Source of the DNA: Streptomyces caatingaensis
Lineage (GTDB): Bacteria; Actinomycetota; Actinomycetes; Streptomycetales; Streptomycetaceae
DNA: 64,000 bases
Direction of reading: 5' to 3'
Assembly: GCF_001187435.1 (NCBI RefSeq)
Contig: NZ_LFXA01000018.1
Location: 738,397 to 802,396, forward strand
The notes below the pieces were generated by a model. It made no database searches and was not told where the DNA came from. It saw only the letters and a list, made by a program, of their open reading frames with translations. Positions 44,298 through 52,365 of this stretch are shown here, piece after piece. Both the position numbers and the translations under genes were made by a program. Every line of letters begins with the position of its first letter. The stretch's first letter is position 1.

Positions 44298-45668
44298 GTG
44301 AAGAGCGCCGTGGAGACCCTGAACCCGACCCGGGTTCGGCTCACTGTCGAGGTGCCCTTCGAGGAGCTCAAGCCCAGCCTCGACGCGGCGTACAAGAAGA
44401 TCAACCAGCAGGTTTCCCTCCCTGGCTTCCGCAAGGGCAAGGTTCCCGCCCGTGTGATCGACCAGCGCTTCGGCCGCGGTGCCGTGCTGGAGGAGGCCGT
44501 CAACGACGCCCTCCCGAAGTTCTACACCGAGGCCGTCAACGAGGGTGAGCTGAACCCGCTGGGCCAGCCCGAGGTGGACATCACCGAGCTGAAGGACGGC
44601 GAGCTGCTGACCTTCACCGCCGAGGTGGACGTCCGTCCGGCCCTGGAGATCCCGGACTACTCCGGCATCGAGGTCACCGTCGACGCCGTCGAGGTGACCG
44701 ACGAGGACGTCGAGAAGTCCGTCGAGCAGCTGCGTGAGCGCTTCGCCACCACCACCCCGGTCGAGCGTGCCGCCGCCGAGGGCGACATCGTCACCGTGGA
44801 CCTCGAGGCCAAGGTCGACGGCGAGGTCCTGGAGGACGGCGTCGCCAAGGGCGTCGACTACACCATCGGCTCCGGCCAGCTGCTGGACGGCATCGACGAG
44901 GCCGTCACCGGTCTCGCGGCCGGCGGCACCGCCACCTTCACCTCCGAGCTCAAGGGCGGCTCCGCCGAGGGCAAGGAGGCCGAGGTCAAGGTCGACGTCA
45001 CCGCCGTCAAGTCCCGCGAACTGCCCGCGCTGGACGACGAGTTCGCGCAGCTGGCGAGCGAGTTCGACACCCTGGAGGAGCTCAGGGCGGACAGCCGTGA
45101 GCGCCTCGCCCGGATGAAGAAGTTCGACCAGGCCACCCAGGCCCAGGAGAAGGTGCTCGAGGAGCTCCTCAAGCTGGTCGAGGTCCCGATGCCCGAGAAG
45201 CTTCTCGAGGACGAGATCAACACCCGCAAGCACAACCTGGAGCACCACCAGCTCGGTCAGATGGGCCTGACCCTGGAGAAGTACCTGGAGCTCCAGGGCA
45301 AGTCCGCCGAGGAGTTCGACGCCGAGCTCAAGGAGCAGGCCGAGAAGGGCATCCGCACCCAGTTCGTCCTGGACGAGATCGTCAACAAGGAGAAGCTGTC
45401 GGTCGGCCAGGACGAGCTCACCGAGCACCTGATGCGCCGTGCCCAGACCTCTGGCATGAGCCCCGACCAGTTCGCGCAGGCCGTCGTCGAGCAGGGCCAG
45501 GTCCCGATGCTCGTCGGTGAGGTCGCCCGCGGCAAGGCCCTCGCGACCGTCGTCGAGGCCGCCACGGTCAAGGACTCCAACGGCGAGGTCGTCAACCTGG
45601 ACGAGGAGGACGAGACCGAGGCCGCCGCCGAGACGGTCGAGGCCGCCGAGGAGACGAAGGAGGCCTGA
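44298..45668 (+). CDS. tig: Trigger factor (ribosome-associated prolyl isomerase/chaperone)
   Basis: 456-residue cytosolic chaperone that binds nascent chains at the ribosomal exit tunnel. GTG 44298 with AAGGAG 9 nt upstream. N-terminal ribosome-binding domain with signature GFRKGK at 43-48; FKBP-type domain about 155-245 (EGDIVTVDLEAKVDGEVLEDG, IGSGQLLDGIDEAVTGLAAG); C-terminal helical arms to about 430. A very acidic alanine/glutamate tail (DEEDETEAAAETVEAAEE), typical of actinomycetes, ends the protein. It precedes the Clp genes, so folding and degradation factors are clustered, but a 494-base gap with its own promoter separates them. Confidence 0.97.
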   Translation: MKSAVETLNPTRVRLTVEVPFEELKPSLDAAYKKINQQVSLPGFRKGKVPARVIDQRFGRGAVLEEAVNDALPKFYTEAVNEGELNPLGQPEVDITELKDGELLTFTAEVDVRPALEIPDYSGIEVTVDAVEVTDEDVEKSVEQLRERFATTTPVERAAAEGDIVTVDLEAKVDGEVLEDGVAKGVDYTIGSGQLLDGIDEAVTGLAAGGTATFTSELKGGSAEGKEAEVKVDVTAVKSRELPALDDEFAQLASEFDTLEELRADSRERLARMKKFDQATQAQEKVLEELLKLVEVPMPEKLLEDEINTRKHNLEHHQLGQMGLTLEKYLELQGKSAEEFDAELKEQAEKGIRTQFVLDEIVNKEKLSVGQDELTEHLMRRAQTSGMSPDQFAQAVVEQGQVPMLVGEVARGKALATVVEAATVKDSNGEVVNLDEEDETEAAAETVEAAEETKEA

Positions 45669-45982
45669 GCCTCCCCTCCCACCCCCGCACGGGCCCGAAC
45701 GCGCCCGCCGCCCCCGGCGGCGGCCCGCGTCCGGGCCTGTGGCGCGCTTGGGCCCGGGCCGAGCTCTCGGGGAAGGGGCCCGGAGGGGCACCGGGCGGCG
45801 GGCTTCGGAGGAACCCACCCCTGGGGGACGGCCCCGGGGGACCCCCGGCGAGGGGCCCCGCCCCGCGGCGGCCCCGCGGGGGAGGCGGCGCCCCCGGCCG
45901 CAGGGCCGGGCCGGGGGCGCCCGGGCGGGGCCGCGCGGCGCGTCGGTGGGGGCATTCCGCCCGTGCGCCGTATGGGGACCTG

Positions 45983-45996
45983 CGCTCAGAGCGAAC
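45983..45996 (-). promoter_or_regulatory. ClgR binding site upstream of clpP1
   Basis: On the - strand reads GTTCGC-TCTGA-GCG, an exact fit to the reported Streptomyces ClgR motif GTTCGC-N5-GCG. It lies about 60 bases upstream of the clpP1 transcription start, a position suited to activation. Confidence 0.85.
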
Positions 45997-46034
45997 AGTT
46001 CCTCATGCGGGATGGCGCCCGCCGACCAGCGCGT

Positions 46035-46040
46035 TAGGGT
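46035..46040 (+). promoter_or_regulatory. -10 element of the clpP1P2 promoter
   Basis: TAGGGT; it would give a leader of about 115 bases before the GTG at 46163. Confidence 0.6.
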
Positions 46041-46162
46041 CCGTAGATACGAGGGCAGGGGAGACTTGGAGCGCGCCGGACCGCAACCGGCCCCGAAGGA
46101 CCCCCGCCCCAGTGAAGACGCGGAGACGGCCCGTTGCCGTCAGAGACGAGCAGGTGGATCAC

Positions 46163-46780
46163 GTGACGAATCTGATGCCTTCCGCCGCCGGCGGACCCTC
46201 CATCGGTGGCGGCCTCGGCGACCAGGTCTACAGCCGGCTGCTCGACGAGCGGATCATCTTCCTGGGCCAGCAGGTCGACGACGACATCGCCAACAAGATC
46301 ACGGCCCAGATGCTCCTCCTGGCCGCGGACCCGGACAAGGACATCTACCTCTACATCAACAGCCCCGGCGGCTCGGTGACGGCCGGCATGGCGGTCTACG
46401 ACACCATGCAGTACATCCCGAACGACGTGGTCACCATCGGCATGGGCCTCGCGGCCTCGATGGGCCAGTTCCTGCTGACCGGCGGCACCCCGGGCAAGCG
46501 CTTCGCGCTGCCCAACACCGACATCCTCATGCACCAGGGCTCCGCGGGCCTCGGCGGCACGGCGACGGACATCAAGATCCAGGCCGAGCAGCTGCTCCGC
46601 ACCAAGAAGCGCATGGCGGAGATCACCGCCCACCACACCGGCCAGACCGTGGAAACGATCATCCGTGACGGTGACCGTGACCGCTGGTTCACCGCTGAAG
46701 AGGCGAAGGCGTACGGGATCATCGACGAGATCATCACCCACGCCGCCGGCGTTCCCGGCGGTGGCGGCACCGGGGCCTGA
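46163..46780 (+). CDS. clpP1: ATP-dependent Clp protease proteolytic subunit 1
   Basis: 205-residue serine peptidase forming tetradecameric rings, degrading substrates delivered by ClpX or ClpC. GTG 46163 (MTNLMPSAAGG...) with AGGTGG 6-7 nt upstream; an in-frame extension begins at 46112 but lacks a site. Catalytic triad S99 (GLAASMGQF), H124 (LMHQGS), D173 (GDRDRW). The N-terminal axial-loop region is SIGGGLGDQVY. Followed 70 bases later by clpP2. The ClgR box upstream indicates stress/ClgR control. Confidence 0.97.
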   Translation: MTNLMPSAAGGPSIGGGLGDQVYSRLLDERIIFLGQQVDDDIANKITAQMLLLAADPDKDIYLYINSPGGSVTAGMAVYDTMQYIPNDVVTIGMGLAASMGQFLLTGGTPGKRFALPNTDILMHQGSAGLGGTATDIKIQAEQLLRTKKRMAEITAHHTGQTVETIIRDGDRDRWFTAEEAKAYGIIDEIITHAAGVPGGGGTGA

Positions 46781-46850
46781 GCCCCGGCAGGACGCGACGC
46801 CGACAGCCGAATCCCAGCCAACGACCGCCATCAGGATGGTGAACACCCGC

Positions 46851-47504
46851 ATGAACAACTTCCCCGGCAGCGGCCTCTACACCGGCCCGCAGGTGGACGC
46901 CCGTTATGTCGTCCCGCGCTTCGTCGAGCGCACCTCGCAGGGCGTGCGCGAGTACGACCCGTACGCGAAGCTCTTCGAGGAGCGCGTGATCTTCCTCGGC
47001 GTCCAGATCGACGACGCCTCCGCCAACGACGTCATGGCGCAGCTGCTGTGCCTGGAGTCGATGGACCCGGACCGCGACATCTCGATCTACATCAACAGCC
47101 CGGGCGGCTCCTTCACCGCCCTCACGGCGATCTACGACACGATGCAGTTCGTGAAGCCGGACATCCAGACGGTCTGCATGGGCCAGGCCGCCTCCGCCGC
47201 CGCGATCCTGCTGGCCGCCGGCACCCCGGGCAAGCGCATGGCGCTGCCCAACGCCCGTGTGCTGATCCACCAGCCGTCCAGCCAGACGGGCCGCGAGCAG
47301 CTCTCCGACCTGGAGATCGCCGCCAACGAGATCATGCGCATGCGCACCCAGCTGGAGGAGATGCTGGCCAAGCACTCCACCCAGCCGATCGAGAAGATCC
47401 GCGACGACATCGAGCGCGACAAGATCCTCACCGCCGAGGACGCGCTGGCGTACGGTCTGGTGGACCAGATCGTCTCGACGCGCAAGTCGTCCGTCGCGGT
47501 CTGA
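46851..47504 (+). CDS. clpP2: ATP-dependent Clp protease proteolytic subunit 2
   Basis: 217 residues from ATG 46851 (alternative ATG 46836 adds MVNTR). Triad S115 (GQAASAAA), H140 (VLIHQP), D190 (ERDKIL). It is co-oriented with clpP1 with a short gap, so co-transcribed. In actinomycetes ClpP1 and ClpP2 assemble into a mixed ring stack, ClpP2 docking the ATPase. A GC hairpin follows around 47514-47538 before clpX, which probably has its own start of transcription. Confidence 0.97.
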   Translation: MNNFPGSGLYTGPQVDARYVVPRFVERTSQGVREYDPYAKLFEERVIFLGVQIDDASANDVMAQLLCLESMDPDRDISIYINSPGGSFTALTAIYDTMQFVKPDIQTVCMGQAASAAAILLAAGTPGKRMALPNARVLIHQPSSQTGREQLSDLEIAANEIMRMRTQLEEMLAKHSTQPIEKIRDDIERDKILTAEDALAYGLVDQIVSTRKSSVAV

Positions 47505-47677
47505 GACCGCTCCGGGAGCCGGTCCGGCACCGGCTCCCGGACACTGTGCCGCCGGTACCCCCCTTGGCCGAGTAGGTGCGAGGGGGGCCCGCACGGGGGG
47601 CCCGGCAAGGTACCGTCGATAGGCAAGCACTCGGGTTCGCAGAGCAAGGCGGATCCCAGGCGAAGGGGAAGCACCTC

Positions 47678-48967
47678 GTGGCACGCATCGGTGACGGCGG
47701 CGACCTGCTCAAGTGCTCGTTCTGCGGCAAGAGCCAGAAGCAGGTGAAGAAGCTCATCGCGGGTCCTGGTGTGTACATCTGCGACGAGTGCATCGACCTC
47801 TGCAACGAGATCATCGAGGAAGAGCTCGCGGAGACCTCCGAGGTCCGCTGGGACGAACTCCCCAAGCCGCGCGAGATCTACGAGTTCCTCGAGGGCTATG
47901 TGGTCGGCCAGGAGGCCGCCAAGAAGGCCCTCTCGGTCGCCGTCTACAACCACTACAAGCGCGTCCAGGCCGGTGACACCGGCGCGCACAACCGCGACGA
48001 CGGCATCGAGCTCGGCAAGTCCAACATCCTGCTGCTGGGCCCGACGGGCTCCGGCAAGACGCTGCTCGCGCAGACCCTCGCCCGCATGCTCAACGTCCCC
48101 TTCGCCATCGCCGACGCCACGGCGCTCACGGAGGCGGGCTACGTCGGCGAGGACGTCGAGAACATCCTGCTGAAGCTGATCCAGGCCGCCGACTACGACG
48201 TCAAGAAGGCCGAGACCGGCATCATCTACATCGACGAGATCGACAAGGTCGCCCGAAAGAGCGAAAATCCGTCGATCACTCGCGACGTCTCGGGCGAGGG
48301 TGTCCAACAGGCCCTGCTGAAGATCCTGGAGGGGACGACCGCCTCCGTCCCGCCGCAGGGCGGCCGCAAGCACCCGCACCAGGAGTTCATCCAGATCGAC
48401 ACGACGAACGTGCTGTTCATCGTGGGCGGCGCCTTCTCCGGCCTGGAGAAGATCATCGAGGCGCGGGCGGGCGCGAAGGGCATCGGCTTCGGCGCGACGA
48501 TCCGCTCCAAGCGCGAGATCGAGGCGAGCGACCAGTTCCAGGAGGTCATGCCGGAGGATCTGGTCAAGTTCGGCATGATCCCCGAGTTCATCGGCCGGCT
48601 CCCCGTCATCACCTCCGTCCACAACCTGGACCGCGAGGCCCTGCTCCAGATCCTCGTCGAGCCGCGCAACGCACTGGTCAAGCAGTACCAGCGCCTCTTC
48701 GAACTCGACGGCGTGGAGCTGGACTTCGACCGCCCGGCGCTGGAGGCCATCGCCGACCAGGCGATCCTGCGCGGCACGGGCGCGCGCGGCCTGCGCGCCA
48801 TCATGGAGGAAGTCCTGATGTCCGTGATGTACGAGGTGCCGTCCCGCAAGGACGTCGCCCGCGTCGTCATCACCGCGGACGTCGTCCAGTCCAACGTCAA
48901 CCCGACCCTGGTCCCGCGCTCGCGCGGCAGCGAGGGGCCGGGGGAGCGGCACGAGAAGAGCGCGTAG
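47678..48967 (+). CDS. clpX: ATP-dependent Clp protease ATP-binding subunit ClpX
   Basis: 429-residue AAA+ unfoldase feeding ClpP. GTG 47678 with GAAGGGG upstream. N-terminal zinc-binding dimerisation domain C13-x2-C16...C35-x2-C38. Walker A GPTGSGKT at 121-128, Walker B IIYIDEID, pore loop ALTEAGYVGEDVEN, and ClpP-docking loop GIGFGA. Sensor-2 is GARGLRAIMEE. A 173-base gap with its own hairpin separates it from clpP2. A strong terminator follows. Confidence 0.97.
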   Translation: MARIGDGGDLLKCSFCGKSQKQVKKLIAGPGVYICDECIDLCNEIIEEELAETSEVRWDELPKPREIYEFLEGYVVGQEAAKKALSVAVYNHYKRVQAGDTGAHNRDDGIELGKSNILLLGPTGSGKTLLAQTLARMLNVPFAIADATALTEAGYVGEDVENILLKLIQAADYDVKKAETGIIYIDEIDKVARKSENPSITRDVSGEGVQQALLKILEGTTASVPPQGGRKHPHQEFIQIDTTNVLFIVGGAFSGLEKIIEARAGAKGIGFGATIRSKREIEASDQFQEVMPEDLVKFGMIPEFIGRLPVITSVHNLDREALLQILVEPRNALVKQYQRLFELDGVELDFDRPALEAIADQAILRGTGARGLRAIMEEVLMSVMYEVPSRKDVARVVITADVVQSNVNPTLVPRSRGSEGPGERHEKSA

Positions 48968-48975
48968 CCGACGGG

Positions 48976-49008
48976 GAAGGGGCGCCCTCACCGGGAGGGC
49001 GCCCCTTC
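48976..49008. terminator. Bidirectional terminator between clpX and the ATP-grasp-like gene
   Basis: Perfect 14-bp stem (48976-48989 with 48995-49008), 5-base loop, between convergent genes. Confidence 0.85.
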
Positions 49009-49026
49009 ACGTTGTGCGATGTCGCG

Positions 49027-49851
49027 TCATGCGACCGCGCGCCGCAGCGCCGCGGCCACGGCGCCCGCGAAGGCGTCCCGCCGCTCCTCGGAGAGCAACT
49101 CCAGCGAGAGATAAGGGTTGAGGTCCTCCAGCTCCACGAGCAGCAGCTCACCCTCGGGCGTGCGGCACGCGTCCACGCGCTGGATGCCGTGCTCGACCGT
49201 GTTCCACTCGATGAACCGGCGCGCGAAGGCGAGATCGGCCTCCGTCGGCTCGTACGGTTCCAGGGCCCAACGCCGGGCCGGATCGGGCGCGTAGAGCGCG
49301 TACTGGAAGGCGTCGTCGACGAAGTAGAACGACACCTCGTGCGTGAAGTGGATGCGCGGCTGCACGAGGACGTCCCCGAAGGCGAGTCCGGGCAGCCGCT
49401 CAGGAGGGACGAATTCCAGACCGATCGAATCCGCGCCCAGCTTCGGCTTCACCACGTACTCGTCCACGACCGGCAGCCGGCCGAGGTCCTCGGCCCGGTC
49501 GACGGTCGGGATCACCGGGTACCCGGCGGCGGTCAGGTCGAGCAGGTACTGCTTCCCGGCCATGTCCGCCCGCCCGGTCACCTGGTTGTAGACCCGGGCA
49601 CCGGTGCTCAGGACCCGCTCGCGGAACTCCTCGTACTCCGCCCGGTAGTTGAGCACCGGTCCGCTGTTGCGGACGACGACGAGGTCGAACCCGTCCATGA
49701 GCGGGGCGGCGTCCAGCGGATGGCACAGCGCGATCTCGAAGCCCTCCGCACGCAGCCGGCTGCTGAGGAAGATGTCCTCGTCGCAGTACCGCCGTCCCTT
49801 GGCCTCGTAGGCGAGGTCGGTGACGTAGAGGACGCGTGGTGTGCGTGACAT
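49027..49851 (-). CDS. ATP-grasp-like (glutathione-synthetase/RimK-type) protein
   Basis: 274 residues from ATG 49851 with AGGAG 7 nt upstream. N-terminal Rossmann-like region RVLYVTDLAYEAKGRRYCDEDIFLSSRL...DLVVVRNSGPV; central ATP-grasp-type strands GKQYLLDLTAAGYPVIPTVDRAEDL and VVKPKLGADSIGLEFV. The C-terminal metal/ATP segment is IQRVDACRTPEGELLLVELEDLNPYLSLE, where E-D-L-N is the typical end of ATP-grasp active sites. It likely ligates an amino or carboxyl substrate using ATP; the substrate is unknown and no pathway neighbours are present. It may also be degenerate relative to RimK. Confidence 0.82.
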   Translation of the reverse strand: MSRTPRVLYVTDLAYEAKGRRYCDEDIFLSSRLRAEGFEIALCHPLDAAPLMDGFDLVVVRNSGPVLNYRAEYEEFRERVLSTGARVYNQVTGRADMAGKQYLLDLTAAGYPVIPTVDRAEDLGRLPVVDEYVVKPKLGADSIGLEFVPPERLPGLAFGDVLVQPRIHFTHEVSFYFVDDAFQYALYAPDPARRWALEPYEPTEADLAFARRFIEWNTVEHGIQRVDACRTPEGELLLVELEDLNPYLSLELLSEERRDAFAGAVAAALRRAVA

Positions 49852-49928
49852 GGGTGGCTCCTGGTGGTGCTGTGCTGTGCGGTCACGCTACCCGGCGGGG
49901 CGGACGGCCTCCGCCCGCCCCTGGCGGG

Positions 49929-50882
49929 TCACTTGACCTCGACGCGGATCTCCTTGCGGAGCCTGGTCGCCAGGGCCGCGGTCTCGTCTGCGTTGGCGCT
50001 GCCCTTGTTGAAGATCGAGGCGACGTCGACGGACATGACGAGCGCGACGGTGCTGTGGTCGGCCCAGGCGCAGACGGGCATCTTGACCTCGATGCTCTTG
50101 CCGGACGAGCCCGCCGTCTCGGACGTCTTGACGAGCTGGCACTTCATCACGGCGTCGTCGAGGCCCTGGGGGGAGACCTTCCGGGGGCTGCCCTCCAGCT
50201 CGGCCTTGCTGTCGCCGCCCTTCTTGGCGGACTCCTTGTCGGCCTGCTTGCGGATGGTCGCGAAGAGGTTGTTCAGGGTCTTCTCCGGGTTGTCGATCTT
50301 TCCCCAGACGCCCTTGAACATGAGCTGCTTCTTGCCGAGGCCGTCGCCGGACGCGTAGTCGGCGCCGGTGGTCTCCGCGTCGGCGATGCCCATCTCCTCC
50401 GCCTCGGCCTTGTCCTTCGGGCCGAAGTCGTCATCGTCGTCGGAGCTGTCGGCGTCCTTCTTGAAGTCGCCGAGGACGGTGTCGGGGGCGGTGAGCTTGT
50501 AGCGCTTGCCGTCGTCGGGGACGGAACTGCCGCCGCCGTCCTTGAAGTAGAAGACGCCGCCGAGCACGGCGCCGATGACGACGGCCGTGCCCACGGTGAG
50601 GGCGATGGCCTTGCCGCGCTTTCTGCCCGGCTGCGGGGGTATCGGGGGCGGCGGGTAGCCGCCGCCGGGCGGCATGCCCGGAGGGGGGCCGTACGGGGGT
50701 TGCTGGGGCTGCTGGGGTGCGCCGTAGGGCTGTTGCGGCTGCGGTGGGCCGCCGTACGGGTTCGGCTGCGGGGGCGGCTGCTGCCCCGGGTAGCCGTAAC
50801 CGGGGCCGCCGCCCCGGCCGTCGGGGCCGTACGGATTGGGCTGCCCCGGCCCGCCGTACGGGTTGGGCTGGTCCGAACTCAT
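49929..50882 (-). CDS. Proline-rich single-pass membrane protein, copy 1
   Basis: 317 residues. N-terminal ~90 residues are low-complexity Pro/Gly/Gln/Tyr (repeated NPYGGP, QPYGAP), followed by a basic stop and one membrane helix (GKAIALTVGTAVVIGAVLGGVFYF, about 90-113). An extracytoplasmic domain of ~200 residues includes DGKRYKLTAPDTVLGDFKKD, an acidic DDDDD stretch, LEGSPRKVSPQGLDDAVMKCQL and VCAWADHSTVALVMSVD. Two conserved Cys probably form a disulfide. It is a paralogue of the next gene; no enzymatic family recognised. A cell-envelope sensor or accessory role is possible. Confidence 0.85.
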   Translation of the reverse strand: MSSDQPNPYGGPGQPNPYGPDGRGGGPGYGYPGQQPPPQPNPYGGPPQPQQPYGAPQQPQQPPYGPPPGMPPGGGYPPPPIPPQPGRKRGKAIALTVGTAVVIGAVLGGVFYFKDGGGSSVPDDGKRYKLTAPDTVLGDFKKDADSSDDDDDFGPKDKAEAEEMGIADAETTGADYASGDGLGKKQLMFKGVWGKIDNPEKTLNNLFATIRKQADKESAKKGGDSKAELEGSPRKVSPQGLDDAVMKCQLVKTSETAGSSGKSIEVKMPVCAWADHSTVALVMSVDVASIFNKGSANADETAALATRLRKEIRVEVK

Positions 50883-51022
50883 GAGGTCCCCCCTCTTCGT
50901 GACTGCGTGCGCTGAGTGAGTGCGTACCCGGTCGGGCGCGTCTTGGCTTGTGACCTCCGCCGTCCGGGCCCGGGGCGCGCCCGCCGTCGCCCCGGGCCCG
51001 GAGGGGGCGTGTCCGCCGAGGG

Positions 51023-51928
51023 CTACTTGACCTCTACGCGGACGTCGTGGCGGACCTTGGCGGTGAGGGTGGCGGCGTCGTCGATGGACATGCCCTGACT
51101 GCCCATCAGCGCCGCGCCGTCAACGGGGACCACGGTCGCCGCAGTGCTGTGGTCGGCCCAGACGCAGAGCGGGACGTCCATCGTCTTCGTGCCGAAGTTC
51201 GTCTTGGCGACCTGGCACTTCATCACGGCGTCGTCCAGCCCGCCGGGCGAGACCTTCTGCGGGCTGCCTTCGAGCCTGCCCTTGCCGGGCTGCTTCTCGG
51301 AGTTCTCCTTCGCCTGTGCGAACCAGGCGTCCACGAGCCCCTCCGGGTCCTTGATCTCGCCGTAGACGCCGGAGAACTTGAGTTGCTTCATCCCCGCCCC
51401 GACCTTGTAAGAGGCCGAGACCTTCTCCATGTTGTCCACGTACGACCGGAGCTTCGCGTCCACGCTTTCCTTCGTGGTGGCTGCCGGGGCCGCCGCGTCC
51501 TTCTGGTACTCGCCCGCCACCGTCTCCGGCGTCGTCAGCTTGTACTTCTTGCCGTCGTCGGCGACCGTGCCGCTGCCGCCGCCGTCCTTGCCCTTGCCGA
51601 GGAAGACCACGGCACCGCCCACGATCGCGCCCACGAGCACCAGCGCGCCCAGCACGATCGCGACCGTCTTGCCCGCGCCGCCCTTCCGCGGCGGGACCGG
51701 CGGCGGGTACGGGCCGGGCATGCCGGGCTGCTGGCCGTACGGGGGCGCCGGGGGTTGGCCGTAGGGGGCCTGCGGGGGCGCGCCGTACGGGCCGGGCTGC
51801 GGGGTGGCCGGCGGGTAGCCGTAACCCGGCTGGCCCGGGGCGGCGGCGCCCTGCGCGTACGGGTTGGGGGCGCCGCCCTGCGGCGGCTGCGGCGGCTGGC
51901 CGTACGGACCCGGCTGGGGGTAACTCAT
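51023..51928 (-). CDS. Proline-rich single-pass membrane protein, copy 2
   Basis: 301 residues, same architecture as the neighbour. Pro/Gly/Tyr-rich N-terminus to about 80 (GYGYPPATPQPG), one helix (KTVAIVLGALVLVGAIVGGAVVFL), then YKLTTPETVAGEYQKDAAAP, LEGSPQKVSPGGLDDAVMKCQV and LCVWADHSTAATVVPVDG. The two proteins share the LEGSP(Q/R)KVSP-GLDDAVMKCQ and C-(A/V)WADHST blocks and end in VRVEVK/IRVEVK, so they are tandem duplicates. A 140-base gap separates them. Confidence 0.85.
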   Translation of the reverse strand: MSYPQPGPYGQPPQPPQGGAPNPYAQGAAAPGQPGYGYPPATPQPGPYGAPPQAPYGQPPAPPYGQQPGMPGPYPPPVPPRKGGAGKTVAIVLGALVLVGAIVGGAVVFLGKGKDGGGSGTVADDGKKYKLTTPETVAGEYQKDAAAPAATTKESVDAKLRSYVDNMEKVSASYKVGAGMKQLKFSGVYGEIKDPEGLVDAWFAQAKENSEKQPGKGRLEGSPQKVSPGGLDDAVMKCQVAKTNFGTKTMDVPLCVWADHSTAATVVPVDGAALMGSQGMSIDDAATLTAKVRHDVRVEVK

Positions 51929-52365
51929 GGTGTCTCTCTCGCTGTGGGGGGACGGGCGGCGTTCCGCGACATCCTCACCGATGGCTTATCCCGGCTTTAC
52001 CTCGGGGGCGCAACGGTTTTGGAACAGAGGGGCGGCGGGCGTCAGTTGACGGCGCGTGCCGACGCGCACGGCTGCTCGTACGGCCCGTACGGCGTGCTGA
52101 AGCGCACTGTGCATCCCCCCGTTCGCCCGCTGCCGCGGACGCTGCTTCTTCCGGTGCTTCTTCTGGCGTGCTTCACCTCGCACATTAGCCGCCGCCTCCG
52201 ACAGCCCCCGCGCCGCTGTCGCACCGGGCGCCGGCCACCGTGGGCCTATCGGGCATTCCGGACGCCCGGCCGGACGTCCCGCCCGGGTCCGTCCACGGCC
52301 GCCCGGCCCCCGGGGAGCGGAATCGCATTCGTGGCGCGCCGCCCCCGACCCGTAGAATCCGGTCC
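51929..52365. other. Intergenic region upstream of valS
   Basis: 437 bases. It holds the valS -10 element and the promoter of the 51023 gene. A short - strand reading frame from ATG 52185 (GGAGG upstream, MCEVKHARRSTGRSS...) is possible but unsupported. No T-box or other tRNA-sensing leader is seen for valS. Confidence 0.5.
52353..52358 (+). promoter_or_regulatory. -10 element of leaderless valS promoter
   Basis: TAGAAT, 7 bases before the GTG start at 52366, with no ribosome site: a leaderless transcript is expected. Confidence 0.75.

Larger units (their letters stand above)
45669..46162. other. Intergenic region between tig and clpP1
   Basis: 494 bases. The first part (45680-45950) is extremely G+C-rich, with overlapping imperfect hairpins (for example around 45690-45735 and 45840-45935), probably tig termination. 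The second part is the clpP1 promoter: ClgR box at 45983-45996 and -10 TAGGGT at 46035-46040. No gene is supported. Confidence 0.6.

Noticed and set aside
52042..52185. Possible small gene on the - strand (MCEVKHARRSTGRSS...) upstream of valS
   Set aside because: It has a GGAGG site, but two overlapping frames look equally plausible and no family or conservation can be shown from this sequence.
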